Source of the DNA: Terebella lapidaria
Taxonomy: Eukaryota; Annelida; Polychaeta; Terebellida; Terebellidae
Length of the DNA stretch: 64,000 nt
Assembly (NCBI GenBank): GCA_949152475.1
Contig: OX424555.1
Span: 73,237,499-73,301,498 of the forward strand
Direction: 5' to 3'
Each line of letters begins with the position of its first letter. The stretch's first letter is position 1. Shown here one piece after another: positions 11,081-22,659 of the stretch. The translations under genes and the position numbers were made by a program. The notes under the pieces are model-generated. The model searched no databases. It was not told the origin of the DNA and saw only the letters and a list, made by a program, of their open reading frames with translations.

Positions 11081-13899
11081 GTCACACTGAAAATACCACT
11101 GCTTAACACTGAATCTGTAAAATCGTGTTTATAGTATATTTTTATTTCATGATATCACCTACCGGTAATTGATATCGTGTATACAATGGACAAATTTTAT
11201 TGTCATGATTATTTGTGACCATTACATATTGCATGTATCAAACAGGATAATTTCATTTTCTATTCTGGAATAGCAGTTCCGAAATAGCTTTGTTTTGCTC
11301 ATCACTCTTCAATATATCAGATTGGTTGATTGAATGTAAGAGATACACAATAACGTCAGTATAATTTGGACAGGACATCTCTTTTCATTGTTATCGGTGT
11401 GGCTTCCTATTGTGAAGATAAAATTGAGTGAAATACTGACCGAAGTCTTTTTTATTTGATCAGCAAAGAACACGGTTTCATGTACAATAACATATACTGA
11501 ACAAAATAATATAAATGAAAAAATAAGCCTATTTGACATGAGGAAGTTATTTTTTGTTCAGCATGTTCACTCTACGACTTGGCATGAATGGACCTACTTC
11601 TAAAGTAACGGGTGTTTAGTTTTCTCCCCTACACTAGAATAACTGTGTGTATCGTCAAGTGTATATCAGGCCCTATCCGGTCTTTTCCATCCACTCAAAA
11701 AGTGTCTGATGCATTCAAGTAAATACATTCAAGGAATAGACATGGAATCAATACCCAGTATTAAGTATTCCGAGCAAACAAAACAGGGTCCATTATCCAA
11801 TCTCATAGTCCGGGGACAGAAAGTCATATCAGGCATACGAAGTGAGAGAAAACAAAAATGACAGGGAAACTCATGAACCCCCGTAAATGGCCATTAGGAG
11901 GTGAAATCAGGTGCCAAAAATACCCAGCCGTGGTAGGGACAAAGTACATATGTTCTGGTATGAATAATCAAGAAGTGAATTCATTAATATGCAGAGATAT
12001 GTCATTGTATCAGTTCAATATTTGGAAGAAAATAATGTTGGGCCATATCGAAATTTTTTTCGGTGCTTGCAAGCAGTAATTGAACGTGCATAGAGCGAAA
12101 ATGGCATAATTTGAAATATTCACCATCAAGCATCATCTGCAGGCCTTCAAACACCCTTTGCGTTTTGGAACAGAAAGGGCCAATGTTCTAGAATTATATA
12201 CGCACGAATACGGCATGACTCATTATTGTTGACATTTACTCGTATACAGTAGTAAGCATGTAAGTATCAATCTATCACCACCAATACAGCCAGAGTTTGA
12301 TGATTCCAACAACAAACATAAAATACAACGTTTTACAACAGAAACAGAGCCCGACCAAATACGTCATCAAAAGACACACTGGCGTCATCAGGGGCAGACA
12401 GTGTATTGAATATAGTTGTTTCTACTGTACACCTGATGGAATTAGTATACAACTGCCCAACAACCTATGAAAATTATTCAGAAATCCGAAACAAACTCAA
12501 TGGAATAGATATATGACAAGTACATAAGTACCTAATCACAAGCCAAAAGGCTACTGAGTTGATGGAATCCTCATATGCATCTTCGCGAGACGCTATAGAT
12601 ACAGAAATCTACTTTTCTTTAGAGTATCCTGTTTACGTGAAATTACGGTACCGGGAGGCCGTTGTCATGGAGCCGCGTTGCATTGTGACGTCTTGCATAT
12701 CCAGTCTCGTTGTTAGAATCTCATCCACGACATAAAAAGACTGACAAATGTCATCTATTTATCGAGTCCATGTTATATACACGAATAAAAATTGCAATAT
12801 TGAGGAACGCTCTTACATTGCGAAGTGGTGCTTCGCAAAAAAAAATCACTGAGCGGTGAAATTTGCTCCCAGGTCGCTAGGGGTTTCCTGTCTAAAAAAA
12901 AAAACTTCCGGTCAAAACTCGCAGAGATGAAAATTTTGAACATAGTAGTTGGGATAATATTTAGTTTCCGCTGCTTTGGTGTTAATTTCTCGGACATGCA
13001 ATACCCTTAGACGCAGTTCGGCGCACTTCGCGCGACTCGCTGCGTTATTATAGTATAGTTTTGACCAAAGTGTTTGTAATTACAGTTTTCGCGATTCCAG
13101 TGTTGTCCAGAATTCATACTTAAACTCAAGTCGCTTCTATTCATCTTGTTTTCAGCACGTTTTCTCAGCATTAGACCTTGTACTAGTACGTTGTTCATGT
13201 TGTTAGGCCCATATAACAAAACAATTGATGCGGCATAGTTGGTGTATAGTCGGCGAGATATTTTGCTCTCACTTCTACGTGTGTTTAGGAATTGTAGGAA
13301 TCTAGGAAAGTAGAAATTATGCTAAACTTACATATGCTGTATTTCCATTTAAAAATAATTACATTATATTCAGGATACATATTTGCCTGAACTAGTATCA
13401 CACATTTGTGCCTCTACATATTGTTTTATAGTATATTAACTGTACCCTTCAATGATTTTTGGTCGGTCATGTAAGCAAAGTGCATAAGCGTATGTGTGAA
13501 TTAAATTTGTCTACGTATGTTCACTTATTCTATCTATGTTTATGTCCTAGTTCACAGTTTGAATAAACCTGTTGGAATACGTCACCAAGTCTTGTTAATA
13601 TCGGCATGGGCCGACACAGTTGAAAAAATATAGAAAATGTTTTTCATAACTATAATCATAACAAATATAAACAATCATTTGAAAAGCCTGTTGAAATGAT
13701 ATTGGGAGAAAGTTATGGATTTTGCCATACATTTCTGACCGAATGAAGAGAACATAGTAGTTATATATCAGCATTTGTATGCCCAAATAGATTTCTCTTT
13801 CTCATTTATTTCGTTGCAAGTTTCTGGTGGATATTCTGGTTTGAGTTTGTTGACAATACCGCAATTCTCGGTGCTTTACATCCTTTGATGCAATGCGAT
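11081..13899 (+). repeat. 2,819-bp tandem duplication, copy 2
   Basis: Near-identical to 8262-11080. One difference noticed is AACAAAGCCCG at about 9523 against AACAGAGCCCG at about 12342. It ends at CAATGCGAT (13899), after which sequence is unrelated. Such high identity means either a very young duplication or an assembly artefact joining two haplotypes. No gene in it is recognised. Confidence 0.95.
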
Positions 13900-14290
13900 T
13901 CCACCTCACTCGTGAAGTAGGTCAGGCCAGAAGTAACTATGAGTGGCGCACATAACAAAGGAAAAGCAGCTGCTCATGTCCGTTCATTTAGTATATTCCC
14001 TAACATATTGAACTATACCGAAAGGAATGAGACACGTTTTGCTCTCCAATGAAATTTTAAGTGAAAACGGGATCAAAACCAACTGATTTTGCAGGCTGAA
14101 TATGATTCTGTATATCATGTAGAAATTAGTCAAGAAGTTAATTAGATTTTAAAGACGGTTGCATACAAGAGTTCCATGGCATTTTTTACACACAGTGGGT
14201 TTGTTTACTTGGTCTGAAATATTTTTTTGGTAATGATACATGATGGATGATGATACACTTTACATATGAGGTTGATACGCCTTACAGGTG
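13900..14290. other. No feature recognised
   Basis: Unique sequence right of the 2.8-kb duplication. No ORF of note. Confidence 0.4.
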
Positions 14291-14324
14291 TTCTTGAACG
14301 ACGATGAATGCAAGTATCAGAGTA

Positions 14325-14925
14325 CTACTACAAATACCTATCAGGAACAGAAAGTGTGTGAATTGTAGTTGTTTCTTCTGTACACCTGGTGTAATGAGTA
14401 TACAACTGCCCAACATCATATGAAATATAATTTAGGAATCCGAAAGAAACCCCTTGGAATAGATGTATGACAAGTACAGTTGTTTCTGCTGTACACCTGA
14501 TGGAATGAATATACAACTGCCCAACATCATATAGAATATAATTTAGGAATCCGAGACAAACCCCATGGAATAGATGTATGACAAGTACATAAGTATCTAA
14601 TCACAAGCCAAAAGGCTACTGAATTGATGGTATACTCCGGGACATATTCAACGTCCACCATCAATGGTATGAATGCAAGTACCAATCTATTACCACCAAT
14701 ACAAGTTGATTTTGATGATGCCAATATCAAAAATTCAACACTCTAGAATAGAAACAAAGCCCGACTGAATAGTTCATCCAAGGACACACTGGCGTCATCA
14801 TGAACAGACAGTGTGTGAATTGTAGTTGTTTCTACTCTACACCTGATGGAATGAGTATACAACTGTCCAACAACCTATGGAGAATAATTCAGGAATATTT
14901 TACATCACGCTGTGTATAAATTGTA
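14325..14925 (+). repeat. Family B repeat cluster with 111-bp internal tandem copy
   Basis: A fuller family B copy spans about 14590-14925. Just upstream the AGTTGTTTCTnCTGTACACC block occurs at 14367 and again at 14478, a 111-bp tandem step, so the end of the element has been partially reduplicated. Landmarks match 9430-9760. Minus-strand ORFs at 14328-14516 and 14527-14730 are repeat-borne. Confidence 0.75.
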
Positions 14926-14929
14926 AATG

Positions 14930-15530
14930 AAGGGCATCGAGGCATTAAGATGCAATGCAATATCATTGCAGGTAGGCTTACCAAAGATGTAGTTCGTGCA
15001 GTGGTACTGCCAATACGCAACTATATGTAACATGAAATTGAAGTTAATTTAATTCTCATTGTGTCTCATTAGTTAATTCTCGTTGTGTCACCCTTAATGA
15101 CCCTATACAAATATTGACCTTTGTGAAGGTGGATACGATGTCATATTTCCCGACGAAGAAGGCGTATACACACACCGACAAGAGGGGTCAATATTTGTTT
15201 TATTAGACACTTAAATCACATACGGTGTATCTAAAAAACTGTAATGTCCATCCTTCGTTAGATGAGTTTGTTTTGAAATGCCAGAAACAGAATTCTGGCA
15301 CTCTGCACGAACAATTCCCGCGTACAAAACCGCCATTCGTTTATTCGTATTAAAATGGGAAACAATAAAACGAAAAAATGAATCAAATCCGTTTTTTTGT
15401 TTCAATTGTAAAAACAGAAAAAAAGAAGAAATAACAAGTCGAAATACTGTTATTTCCTTTTTCGTTTTCGATAAAGAAAATACAGAAAACAGAAATTCTA
15501 CGGAAGCATAGAGCCGCCACTAACATTTTA
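14930..15530. other. No gene recognised
   Basis: Contains a plus ORF at 15278-15511 (77 codons, K/N/E/R-rich, starting MPETEFWHSART) of no recognised family and low-complexity purine-rich sequence (15400-15500). Nothing firm. Confidence 0.35.
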
Positions 15531-15536
15531 TTTTCT

Positions 15537-16166
15537 TCGTGTTATATCATGATACTTTCGGGTATTTTCGCAAAACTTTGGCGTTATTTCGCGAAACTTC
15601 CGCGTTATTTTGCGATACTTTCGCGATAATGTTCACGTGATTTCTCATATTGCAAAAGAGGGTACACATGTGTCATGGGTTCAGACACCACGCCCCTCCC
15701 CTCCTCTTCAGAAGAACAAGAAATGCACCCTAAAAAAACTCCCAAATACCACCCCACAACTATGGGTAATAAGATTACAATGTATAACAAATAATATGCA
15801 TCACTGTAAATGAGATGGGATAATTTGTAGCCATGCAGGAGAACCCCAGGATAACCAAGAGAGTACAGATAAATATGTCCCCAGACACCACGCCGACTTG
15901 CATGGTTTGACCTCCAATAGCCACCACGTATAGTTTTGCCGACGTTCCTGTAGGCGATAACCTACGTGTATATATACTTCTTCGACCCCCCCAACCAATT
16001 AAAAAACCTAGATCCGCCCCTTTCCGAGGTGGGAGGGTTGAAGGACGAGCTTATGGGCCCACTAACATACGTTGAGAAGGAAATTTCGTGAAATAACGCG
16101 AACTATTCCACGAAATTATGTGAAAATATCGCGAAATAGTGCGAATGTATCATGAAATGACGCTAA
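15537..16166. mobile_element. Element with inverted arms of TTTCGCG subrepeats
   Basis: The left arm, about 15537-15632, carries repeated words such as GCGTTATTTCGCGAAACTT. The right arm, about 16079-16166, carries their complement (GTGAAATAACGCGAAC, TATCGCGAAATAGTGCG). Both outer ends contain ATCATGA. The arms are about 90 bp of roughly 21-bp degenerate subrepeats around a loop of about 450 bp. Target duplication unresolved. Architecture is like the element at 4113-6175 but sequence is unrelated. Confidence 0.65.
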
Positions 16167-16520
16167 ATTTGGCTAACTTGTATTTATTAACCTATATTGC
16201 GATCGAAGATAGGCCCACCGGTCAGGTACATGTGAATGTGACGCAGACCGCCGTGCCCACACACCAAAATTTACCAGCACTAAACACACCATACATACAA
16301 CGTCTAGGGTACAGCGCGATACCCTAATCAAAGATGTCGAAATTAGGTTACACAGCCTACTCTTCGAATTTAAACCGGCGATTGTGTAATAGATCTGTAC
16401 CTGCCGTATTTTTTCGCAAATAGGCCTCGGGGCTCATTCATAGAGTTGCACAAGATCTATGCAGGCCTAACCTAGTCTATGCATAAATAAAAAAAACATC
16501 CATAGAATCATGGTTTTCAG

Positions 16521-16688
16521 GCGTACTGGAAGACTAAGATCCAAGCCGCTTTTCAGAACTGCAGACGCAGGGAGGACTATGATGCACCATCGGTTTTCCA
16601 ACGTCGTCAGGCTTCATCAAAATTCAGCTTGAGTTCGTCCACATCCTGGATAAAAAACACGTCCAGGTTCGAGAGTTTACAATATTAG
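16521..16688 (+). CDS. Candidate terminal exon, 55 codons, unrecognised
   Basis: Follows a plausible acceptor (GGTTTTCAG at 16512-16520) and stays open for 55 codons to TAG at 16686-16688. The peptide starts AYWKTKIQAAFQNCRRRE, then DYDAPSVFQRRQ, and is serine-rich near the end. The W-K-I-A-N-C-RR pattern is vaguely like the C-terminal helix of BEN domains, but this is weak and not a call. No upstream coding exon was confidently found; the 62-codon ORF at 16139-16327 lies between the neighbouring element and this exon. It could be a gene remnant or chance. Confidence 0.25.
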   Translation, partial: AYWKTKIQAAFQNCRRREDYDAPSVFQRRQASSKFSLSSSTSWIKNTSRFESLQY

Positions 16689-16910
16689 GGTGTAGTGAAG
16701 GTGGACTAGTTCGATCTACTTTTTGTAGTTTGTTCAGGACAATACAAAATATATATAACCTTTATTTTACTCCATGCATGCATGTATGTTGTGTGTATAA
16801 TTTTGGTCAGGTCTATTCAATATCTCCCTTTGGATAATGATTCATTTTGCTGAAAGTTATTCACTATGCATAACACAACATGATCATTTTTAATTCTACA
16901 TTTATTTCAG

Positions 16911-17008
16911 AGCTCAAGCTGGCAGGATTATTTCTGGCGCTCATTCTGCAGCTGGGAGAGAAGGCAGAGGAATTCATGACACTGGGGAAAGACCCGTTCA
17001 TTTTATAA
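16911..17008 (+). CDS. Candidate short exon, unrecognised
   Basis: A good acceptor (TTCTACATTTATTTCAG, ending 16910) precedes an open segment reading LKLAGLFLALILQLGEKAEE and ending DPFIL with TAA at 17006-17008. A second frame is open for longer. The exon at 16521-16688 ends in its own stop, so the two could be joined only through an internal donor such as CCAG/GTTCGA near 16664. The peptide has an amphipathic helix look. No family recognised. Confidence 0.22.
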
Positions 17009-17635
17009 GATTGCATAGCGAGACTCCACGTTCAATTTGTTTCTGTTTTTTTCTGTGTTTTTTCTACCATTTGTCAGCAGCAAACAAAAAAAACTAATAC
17101 GGGCATATACATGTACATTAGGCCTAAGAATCAGTGAGTTACTTCACTGAACCAAGTGATACCGTCAGTTCCATCCAACAAATTGTGTCAAAAGAAGAAA
17201 ATAATGCTATTTCATCGATGTATTGATTTTCTCATGATGATGGAAATAAGAATTAGGGATAATCCGCCAAATGTGTGTTCTACCGTCGTGCTTAACGACG
17301 TCTATTCAAATTTAGTTTTATATGGTATCCACAAGGGTCACATCAAACAGGCAGAAAACTAAGTTGAATAGTGATTGGTGACTTTATGACGATATACTGT
17401 TCTATTCTATACCTCCCCGACCTGATTACCGTCTGCCATTCGCTCGGCCATATGTGTACAATTGTAGGAAAGCGTATCAGCTTGAATGAAAGCGTTTCAT
17501 TGCATACCACGTAAATCAGATGTGGCGAAACATGTTCTCCCACGTGTAATCCCTGAAAAGCAATAAGTTACCAAAACTAATAACATGTCACACACAAAGT
17601 TCGCGGAGTTTTTGTCCACAGCAGTTGTTGGGTAA
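17009..17635. other. No gene firmly supported; possible first exon at 17586-17631
   Basis: ATGTCACACACAAAG at 17586 opens a frame of 15 codons (MSHTKFAEFLSTAVV, then one base into GGG) followed by a consensus donor, GTAAGTA near 17632. No following exon could be matched. The rest of the stretch is featureless. Confidence 0.2.
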
Positions 17636-17639
17636 GTAC

Positions 17640-18120
17640 AGTATATGGCCAAAGTCCTATCCTTTGACAATGCCAATTACCAACAAAGGTAATTGTATAA
17701 TCATAGTCTCAAAAAACCTAAAAAGGAAACCGTCGCCAAACTAATAGCCTATTGTATGATTTTTCAAGTGATGCGCTTCAAAACTTTATATTCATCCACT
17801 ATTTTATATTTATAACGTGTCTGTAAATAAATAGCAGATCAATTCTGGTGAGTGGCATGTTGCTGGAATATCAGTCATTAATGGTATTTCATCTGCATCT
17901 GAAAATTGCCACGTCAGATAAAACTGTTTATATGATTAATGTTGTATCAAATTTGGACTTGTCCGGCCACAGACAATCACTCGTCATCAGTATGATCCGT
18001 GGCCTGATCGATTTCGAGGTAAGTCGGAATGACTTATTATGGCAGAATTCATCCATCTATAATATATGACAAAATATATTTTCCTCATCAATCGGATATC
18101 GTTCTAGGGAATAGGAGCTA
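17640..18120 (+). repeat. Dispersed repeat family A, copy 3
   Basis: Shares CTTTGACAATG near 17660, CATCTGCATCTGAAAATTG (17890), CACGTCAGATA and AATTTGGACTTGTCCGGCC with 28980-29260. A frame from 17848 reads HLHLKIATSDKTVYM, close to HLCLEIVTSDRTDYV in copy 2, so the reading frame may once have been coding. The GTAAGT at about 18019 sits in a position where copy 2 has GTCATT, so it is probably not a real donor. Confidence 0.6.
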
Positions 18121-18350
18121 AAATATGCAGCTTATTTCCAGTTGAAGGAAATAAACTGCATAGAAAAAAAATCATAAATAGATTGAGAATAATAATTAAA
18201 TATGAATAAATTAAAACAATTAGATCAAAATGTTCAGAACCATTATGGGTGTATTATATGTGACAGGTTGGAAAATGTCACAATGTAGAACCATTATGAT
18301 TTGTCATAACGTGTAACGTATACAATCGTTTTTCTGTTAACGGTAACTGC
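18121..18350. other. Short AT-rich spacer
   Basis: Contains a short near-repeat of AACCATTATG (18240 and 18292) around GTGACAGGTTGGAAAATGTCAC. No gene. Confidence 0.3.
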
Positions 18351-18351
18351 T

Positions 18352-18365
18352 GCCATCTAGCGAGT
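18352..18365 (+). promoter_or_regulatory. CTCF-like motif (weak)
   Basis: GCCATCTAGCGA agrees with the reverse-complemented CTCF core (GCCMYCTRSTGG) at about ten of twelve positions. A single such match is expected fairly often by chance. It lies upstream of the possible transcript ending near 19183. Confidence 0.15.
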
Positions 18366-19200
18366 GCGAGTATTGTACATACTTCCTGGAAGGACGTGAC
18401 GTGGTTTTACACACGGTTCGAAGTCATCAGTTGGTCAGCCATCTTTGCCCACATCGCCACATTTTGTTGTGGCCTCACAGAAAAGTGAGGAATTTGTACT
18501 GGTATTTGCTAAATAACCGTGTATAATATGTAATAACAAATTCTGGTAATCTAAGATCACTGTTTAATAACTTATAAGCTTGTCCAAGTAGAAATATCGT
18601 GTGTATTTCTTTCGTAGTAATAGTTTTCCGGCAGCCATATTGATTTTTGACACACGTTCATCATGGTGACAAACTTAACTATTTCTGTCTGTACTAGGAT
18701 ACATTTTGCCGAAATATTAGAGTAACTATCAGCCAATTTTTCAGTATTATGAAATTATCTAGAAATTCAGATAATTTGGGTTTTAACAAGTGTATATAAG
18801 TTCTGAAGTATATTCTTGCCAAATAACTGTTGTATTCACATTTATTTCCATGTAGCTGTGTAACTTCAGAGACGTACACAGGATGGCACTGACCAACTCA
18901 TAGCCAATGTCCTCTCACTTTGGGGGTAAGACTCCATTTGATGTGTTCGGTATGACTTCCTCGCACAAGCTGATTTGTTATTTGGTAAACTTTCACCTAG
19001 TCTATCTGGCGGGTTAGCGAACCTGAAGGAAACGAATTGGATGTCACTAAACATTAACATAATCACGGCTATCCATGCGTTGTTAATATACGAGGCCTGT
19101 GTTGTATCAAACGTTCACCACCATTTGTATGTTTTTGTTGTGTGCCTTGTAATCATGTCGTATATTGTTTAATTTTCAATAAAGGGTTTGACACTGCATT
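18366..19200 (+). other. Possible transcript 3' end with poly(A) signal
   Basis: A 65-codon plus ORF at 18975-19172 (starting MLFGKLSPSLSGGLANL, with a hydrophobic second half) stops six bases before AATAAA at 19178-19183. No related protein is recognised and a minus ORF overlaps it. The stretch could be the last exon of a non-coding or rapidly evolving transcript. Only the poly(A) signal and its placement support this. Confidence 0.2.
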
Positions 19201-19246
19201 ACTCATGTGGAAGACGGACCTCCTTACATATATTTCTCGAGACAAT

Positions 19247-19665
19247 ATAGGTGCATTATGATTTTTGAAACATTTATAGATATGTACCATGGCCTAATGT
19301 CCCAGGGCCCAATAGTTCGCTTTCCTACAAGCTCGGCTAGAGGGATATCCCTTCAGCTTACATGGAGTGTTAGACCAATTCTTCAGGTCCTGGGTTTGAA
19401 TCCCTGTCGGGCAAGTTGATATTCTGAATAATTTTTCAAGACATTTATGGATATGTTATGATGTAAACATATATGAGTGTGTTATGATTTTCGAAACAAT
19501 CATTCGTTCGTTATGATTTTTCAAGACATTTATGGGTAACTTTTTATGGATTTTTCGAGACATTAATGGGTTTGTTATGATATTCCAAACATTCATGAGT
19601 CGTATGATATTCCAAACATGTATGGGAACGTTATGATATTAAAAACATTGATGGGTACGTTATTG
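19247..19665 (+). repeat. Degenerate 35-50 bp minisatellite
   Basis: Repeats of a unit like GTTATGATTTTTCAAGACAT plus TTATGGGTA occur at about 19255, 19425, 19455, 19510, 19550, 19590 and 19630. Between the first and the later units lies the tRNA-like block 19342-19413, as though inserted into the array. It is followed by a run of 13 C at 19678-19690. Confidence 0.65.
19342..19413 (+). repeat. tRNA-like block, probable SINE head
   Basis: GGGTTTGAATCCC at 19392-19404 matches a pol III B box (T-loop TTTGAAT between GGG and CCC). CAGCTTACATGG about 38 bp upstream is A-box-like, and CGGGCA follows at the acceptor position. The anticodon region is about ten bases too short for a working tRNA, so this is a tRNA pseudogene or SINE head. 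No poly(A) or SINE tail was identified. Confidence 0.4.
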
Positions 19666-19727
19666 GGTCTGAGGGTGCCCCCCCCCCCCCAAAAGCAAAT
19701 GTCGTATAACGTTCATATCTCACATAC

Positions 19728-19860
19728 CTAGAGGTCATTGAGTGCAACCAGCCCTAAAGTGTTCCCCCTACTACTAGATGTCATTGAATGTAAGCAGCCC
19801 TAAAATGCCGCCTTACTACTAGACGTCATTGAGTGCAACCCACCCTAAAACGGCCGTCCT
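19728..19860 (+). repeat. 45-46 bp tandem repeat, three units
   Basis: Units start at about 19728, 19774 and 19819 with CTAGANGTCATTGA, continuing to a shared CCCTAAA. They differ by scattered substitutions. They follow directly on the C13 run. Confidence 0.7.
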
Positions 19861-19894
19861 TACTAGTGTTGATGAAAAAACACTAGTGAGGACG
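19855..19894. repeat. 16-bp stem hairpin
   Basis: CGTCCTTACTAGTGTT (19855-19870) pairs with AACACTAGTGAGGACG (19879-19894), with one G-T position, around the loop GATGAAAA. It overlaps the end of the last 45-bp unit. Too short for a typical miRNA precursor; may be an insertion scar. Confidence 0.6.
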
Positions 19895-20016
19895 GAATTA
19901 GTTATTATGCTTGCTTATTTCCTCGGAAAAGATTGTCAGTATTAGTTATATTTAAGAAATAGAACTGATATAAATTCACCTGATCCTGAATGATTCTGAT
20001 CAGTATATTCGAGATG

Positions 20017-20432
20017 ATTTATACTCTGATTTTTCTAACTTGTTTACACCGGTTTTTGACGATATTTTTGCGTGAACAAGTTGGCAACTTACCCTAATAT
20101 TAAAGTTCAGCCCAACGTGGGAGCTCGAAAATCTGAGCATATTCGATAATTTGGTCCTGTTTACATCCATCAGATTCTGAAGTATTATTGTAATTATGAA
20201 CCAGAAGACATAGTGTGGTGTATTCTACACAAACATGTTGATTTCGAAAGATTGCCCCGCTACAAAACTGAGAAAATGCAACAAAATCGTGTGCTGAGCC
20301 ACAAGTTAAATGACACGAACAAAATTTAGCATTGGTTTAGATTGCCAACTTTTTCAAGTTTCGCGATATAAGTCGGAAAAATATCAGTGAAACACAAAGT
20401 AAACAAGTTAGAAAAATCGGGAGTATTTGTGA
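20017..20432. repeat. Inverted-repeat element (family K)
   Basis: GATTTTTCTAACTTGTTTAC at about 20029 and GTTGGCAACT at 20081 are matched in inverse order and complement at 20400-20420 and 20341-20351. Arms are about 80-90 bp and imperfect, loop about 250 bp. A related word, GATTTTTCTAACTCGTTTAC, occurs at 23640, and a degraded complement at 25355-25385. Probably a small non-autonomous transposon. Confidence 0.55.
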
Positions 20433-20990
20433 AAGGTGTCCTGAGAAGAGGGGCATTTGCTGGTCAAGTACTTGTAGTGATTGCAGTTGTCCTTTCCCTT
20501 CCATTGGGGGAATAGTGTTGTTCAAATTATATACATTACGGCCAGCTTTTGAATTTCTGTATTTTCCGTGTCGGCATCAGGTCTCATGCTCCAATACTTG
20601 TGATACGGACTACGTGCTGGGGATATACGTGCTGGGTATGGCAATAAAAGCATGATGATAATATCTTAATGTGCAAAACGAATTCAGATTTTATTAGTTT
20701 CAGTAGATTGTTCATTCATTTGTATTTGTTCATTCCCCATTTGATTTGTCCGTGAAAGAAATGGAGACAGATGTGCTTAAATTCAATCCAGGAGTCAGTG
20801 ATGTATCTCAATAAACACATCGTTTGATAACACCTTTCACCAGCCTGTACCGCATGGCATGCGCAATCCAAAAAAGTTTTGTTTTTCATTCGCAGTGTTG
20901 ATGAGTTGAGCAAGCTCGGTAATACAATTGAAAACTGTTTGACAAAATAGAATGCACGGTAAAACAAGGATGTAACTTTCGATAGCTATA
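20433..20990. other. No gene recognised
   Basis: Includes an 83-codon minus ORF at 20716-20967 without family resemblance. Nothing else stands out. Confidence 0.35.
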
Positions 20991-20993
20991 CCA

Positions 20994-22656
20994 AAAATTA
21001 GCTCAAGGGCTAAGAAAGGTTACCGGACAATATACATTTTAGATATTAGCCTTTTGTCCAGTGACCTTGAAAATAATTTTTCAACAAATATATCACTTCT
21101 AGTATGTCCACAATAAATTCCTAAGCTGTAAAGTCGATTATAAGTGAGATATTAGCCATTCTGTGATCGGTGATGTGACCTAGAAAATGAGGTCAAAGTT
21201 CAAGTTCATGAAAAGATTCAGTATATATCATTCCTCTATATTCGCAATTGATTCCTAAGCTGTAAAGATGATAATAAGCAACATATTAGCCATTTTGTTC
21301 TCTGACCTTGAAAATTGGATCAAAGGTCAAATTCTAAATCACCAAAATATTCAGCATACATCATTTCCTATATGTTCACTATGGACCCCTAAGCTGTGAA
21401 TTTGATGATAAGAGAGATATAAACCATTTTGTATTCTGCCCTTGAAAATAAAATGACTGGCCTTGAAATTTAGGTCAAAGGTCAGATTCAAGGTCATGAG
21501 AATATTCAGAATATATCATTTCCTATATGTTCACAATTGATTCCTAAGCTGTAAAGTTGATAATAAGCAAGATATTAGCCATTTTGTCCTGTTGACCTTG
21601 AAAATGAGGTCAAAATTCAAATTCAAGGTCACTAGAATATTCAGCATATATCATTTCCTATATGTTATTGATTGATTCATAAGGCGTAAAGTCACTAATA
21701 AGCAAGATATTGGCCATTTTGTCCTGTGACCTTGAAAATGAGGTCAAAGGTCAAATTCAAGGTCACAAAAATATTCAGCATATATCATTTCCTATATGTT
21801 CACAATTGATTCCTAAGCTGTAAAGTCGATAATAAGCGAGATATTAGCAATTTTGTCCTGTGACCTTGGAAATGAGGTCAAGGTCAAATTCGAGGTCACG
21901 AGAAAATTCAGCATATATCATTTCCTATATGTTCACAATGTATTCCTAAGCTGTGAATTCGATAATAAGCGAGATATTAGCCATTTTGTCGTGTGACCTT
22001 GAAAATGAGGTCAAAATCAAGGTCATGAGAATATTCAGCATATATCATTTCCTATATGTTCACAATTGAATCCTAAGCTGTAAAGTCGATAATAAGCGAG
22101 ATATTAGCCATTTTGTCCTGTGACCTTGAAAATGAGGTCAAAGGTCAAATTCAAGGTCACGACAATATTCAGCATATATCATTTCCTATATGTCCACAAT
22201 TGATTCCTAGTCTCTAATCTCAATATTAAGTGAGATATTAGGCTTAATGTGTCCCATTATAAAGCATAGGAGAATTTAACATGGGAAAGTCCCATTTGGG
22301 CCGAGTTTGGGCCCAAGATGGCCCACTTCGAGCGATTCAAGGGCAACGAAATTTATACATGTCACAGAGGTACATATGAGGAGTGTTTTGCATGAATAAG
22401 AAAAAAAGTTACTGAACAGATTTTGAGAAAACGACAGCCAAAGTCCAAAATTGGCCATTTTTCGACGAAAACGGCCGCCATTTTGAAATAATTGCGAAAA
22501 TCAAAAAACTAAAAAATACCCCCCTCTCGAAATATTTTTAGGCATTTTTGTGCAAAATTTCAGAAAGATTTGATCGTAAACTTTAAAGATAAAAATGTAG
22601 ACGGACGACGACGACGGACGACGGACGCAACGCCACGGCAATAGGTTATCGGACCA
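20994..22656 (+). mobile_element. Family D element, copy 1, with tandem core
   Basis: Starts with TTAGCTCAAGGGCTAA and AGGTTACCGGAC, then about nine degenerate 125-155 bp units (21000-22240) marked by CCTAAGCTGTAAAGTCGATA, GATATTAGCCATTTTGT and TGACCTTGAAAATGAGGTCA. A non-repeated tail follows: CATTATAAAGCATAGG, AACATGGGAAAGTCCCAT, and GACGGACGACGGACGCAACG with ATAGGTTATCGGACC at the end. In copies 2 and 3 the right end continues to GGTAACCTAAAAAA, the inverse of the left AGGTTACC. A non-autonomous element with a tandem core, of unknown superfamily. Many units carry perfect AGGTCAAAGGTCA or TCAAGGTCA. Confidence 0.75.
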
Positions 22657-22659
22657 AAT

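Noticed and set aside
16650..16670. B-box-like GGTTCGAGAGT as a tRNA gene
   Set aside because: Lacks the CC after GGTTCGA, and there is no A box or acceptor stem at the expected spacing.
18015..18030. GTAAGT after a coding-like frame as a real splice donor
   Set aside because: It lies within family A, and the equivalent position in copy 2 (about 29300) reads GTCATT, so the match is likely chance.
19342..19413. Functional tRNA gene
   Set aside because: The anticodon arm is about ten bases too short, the D-stem has a mismatch and the acceptor pairing is poor.
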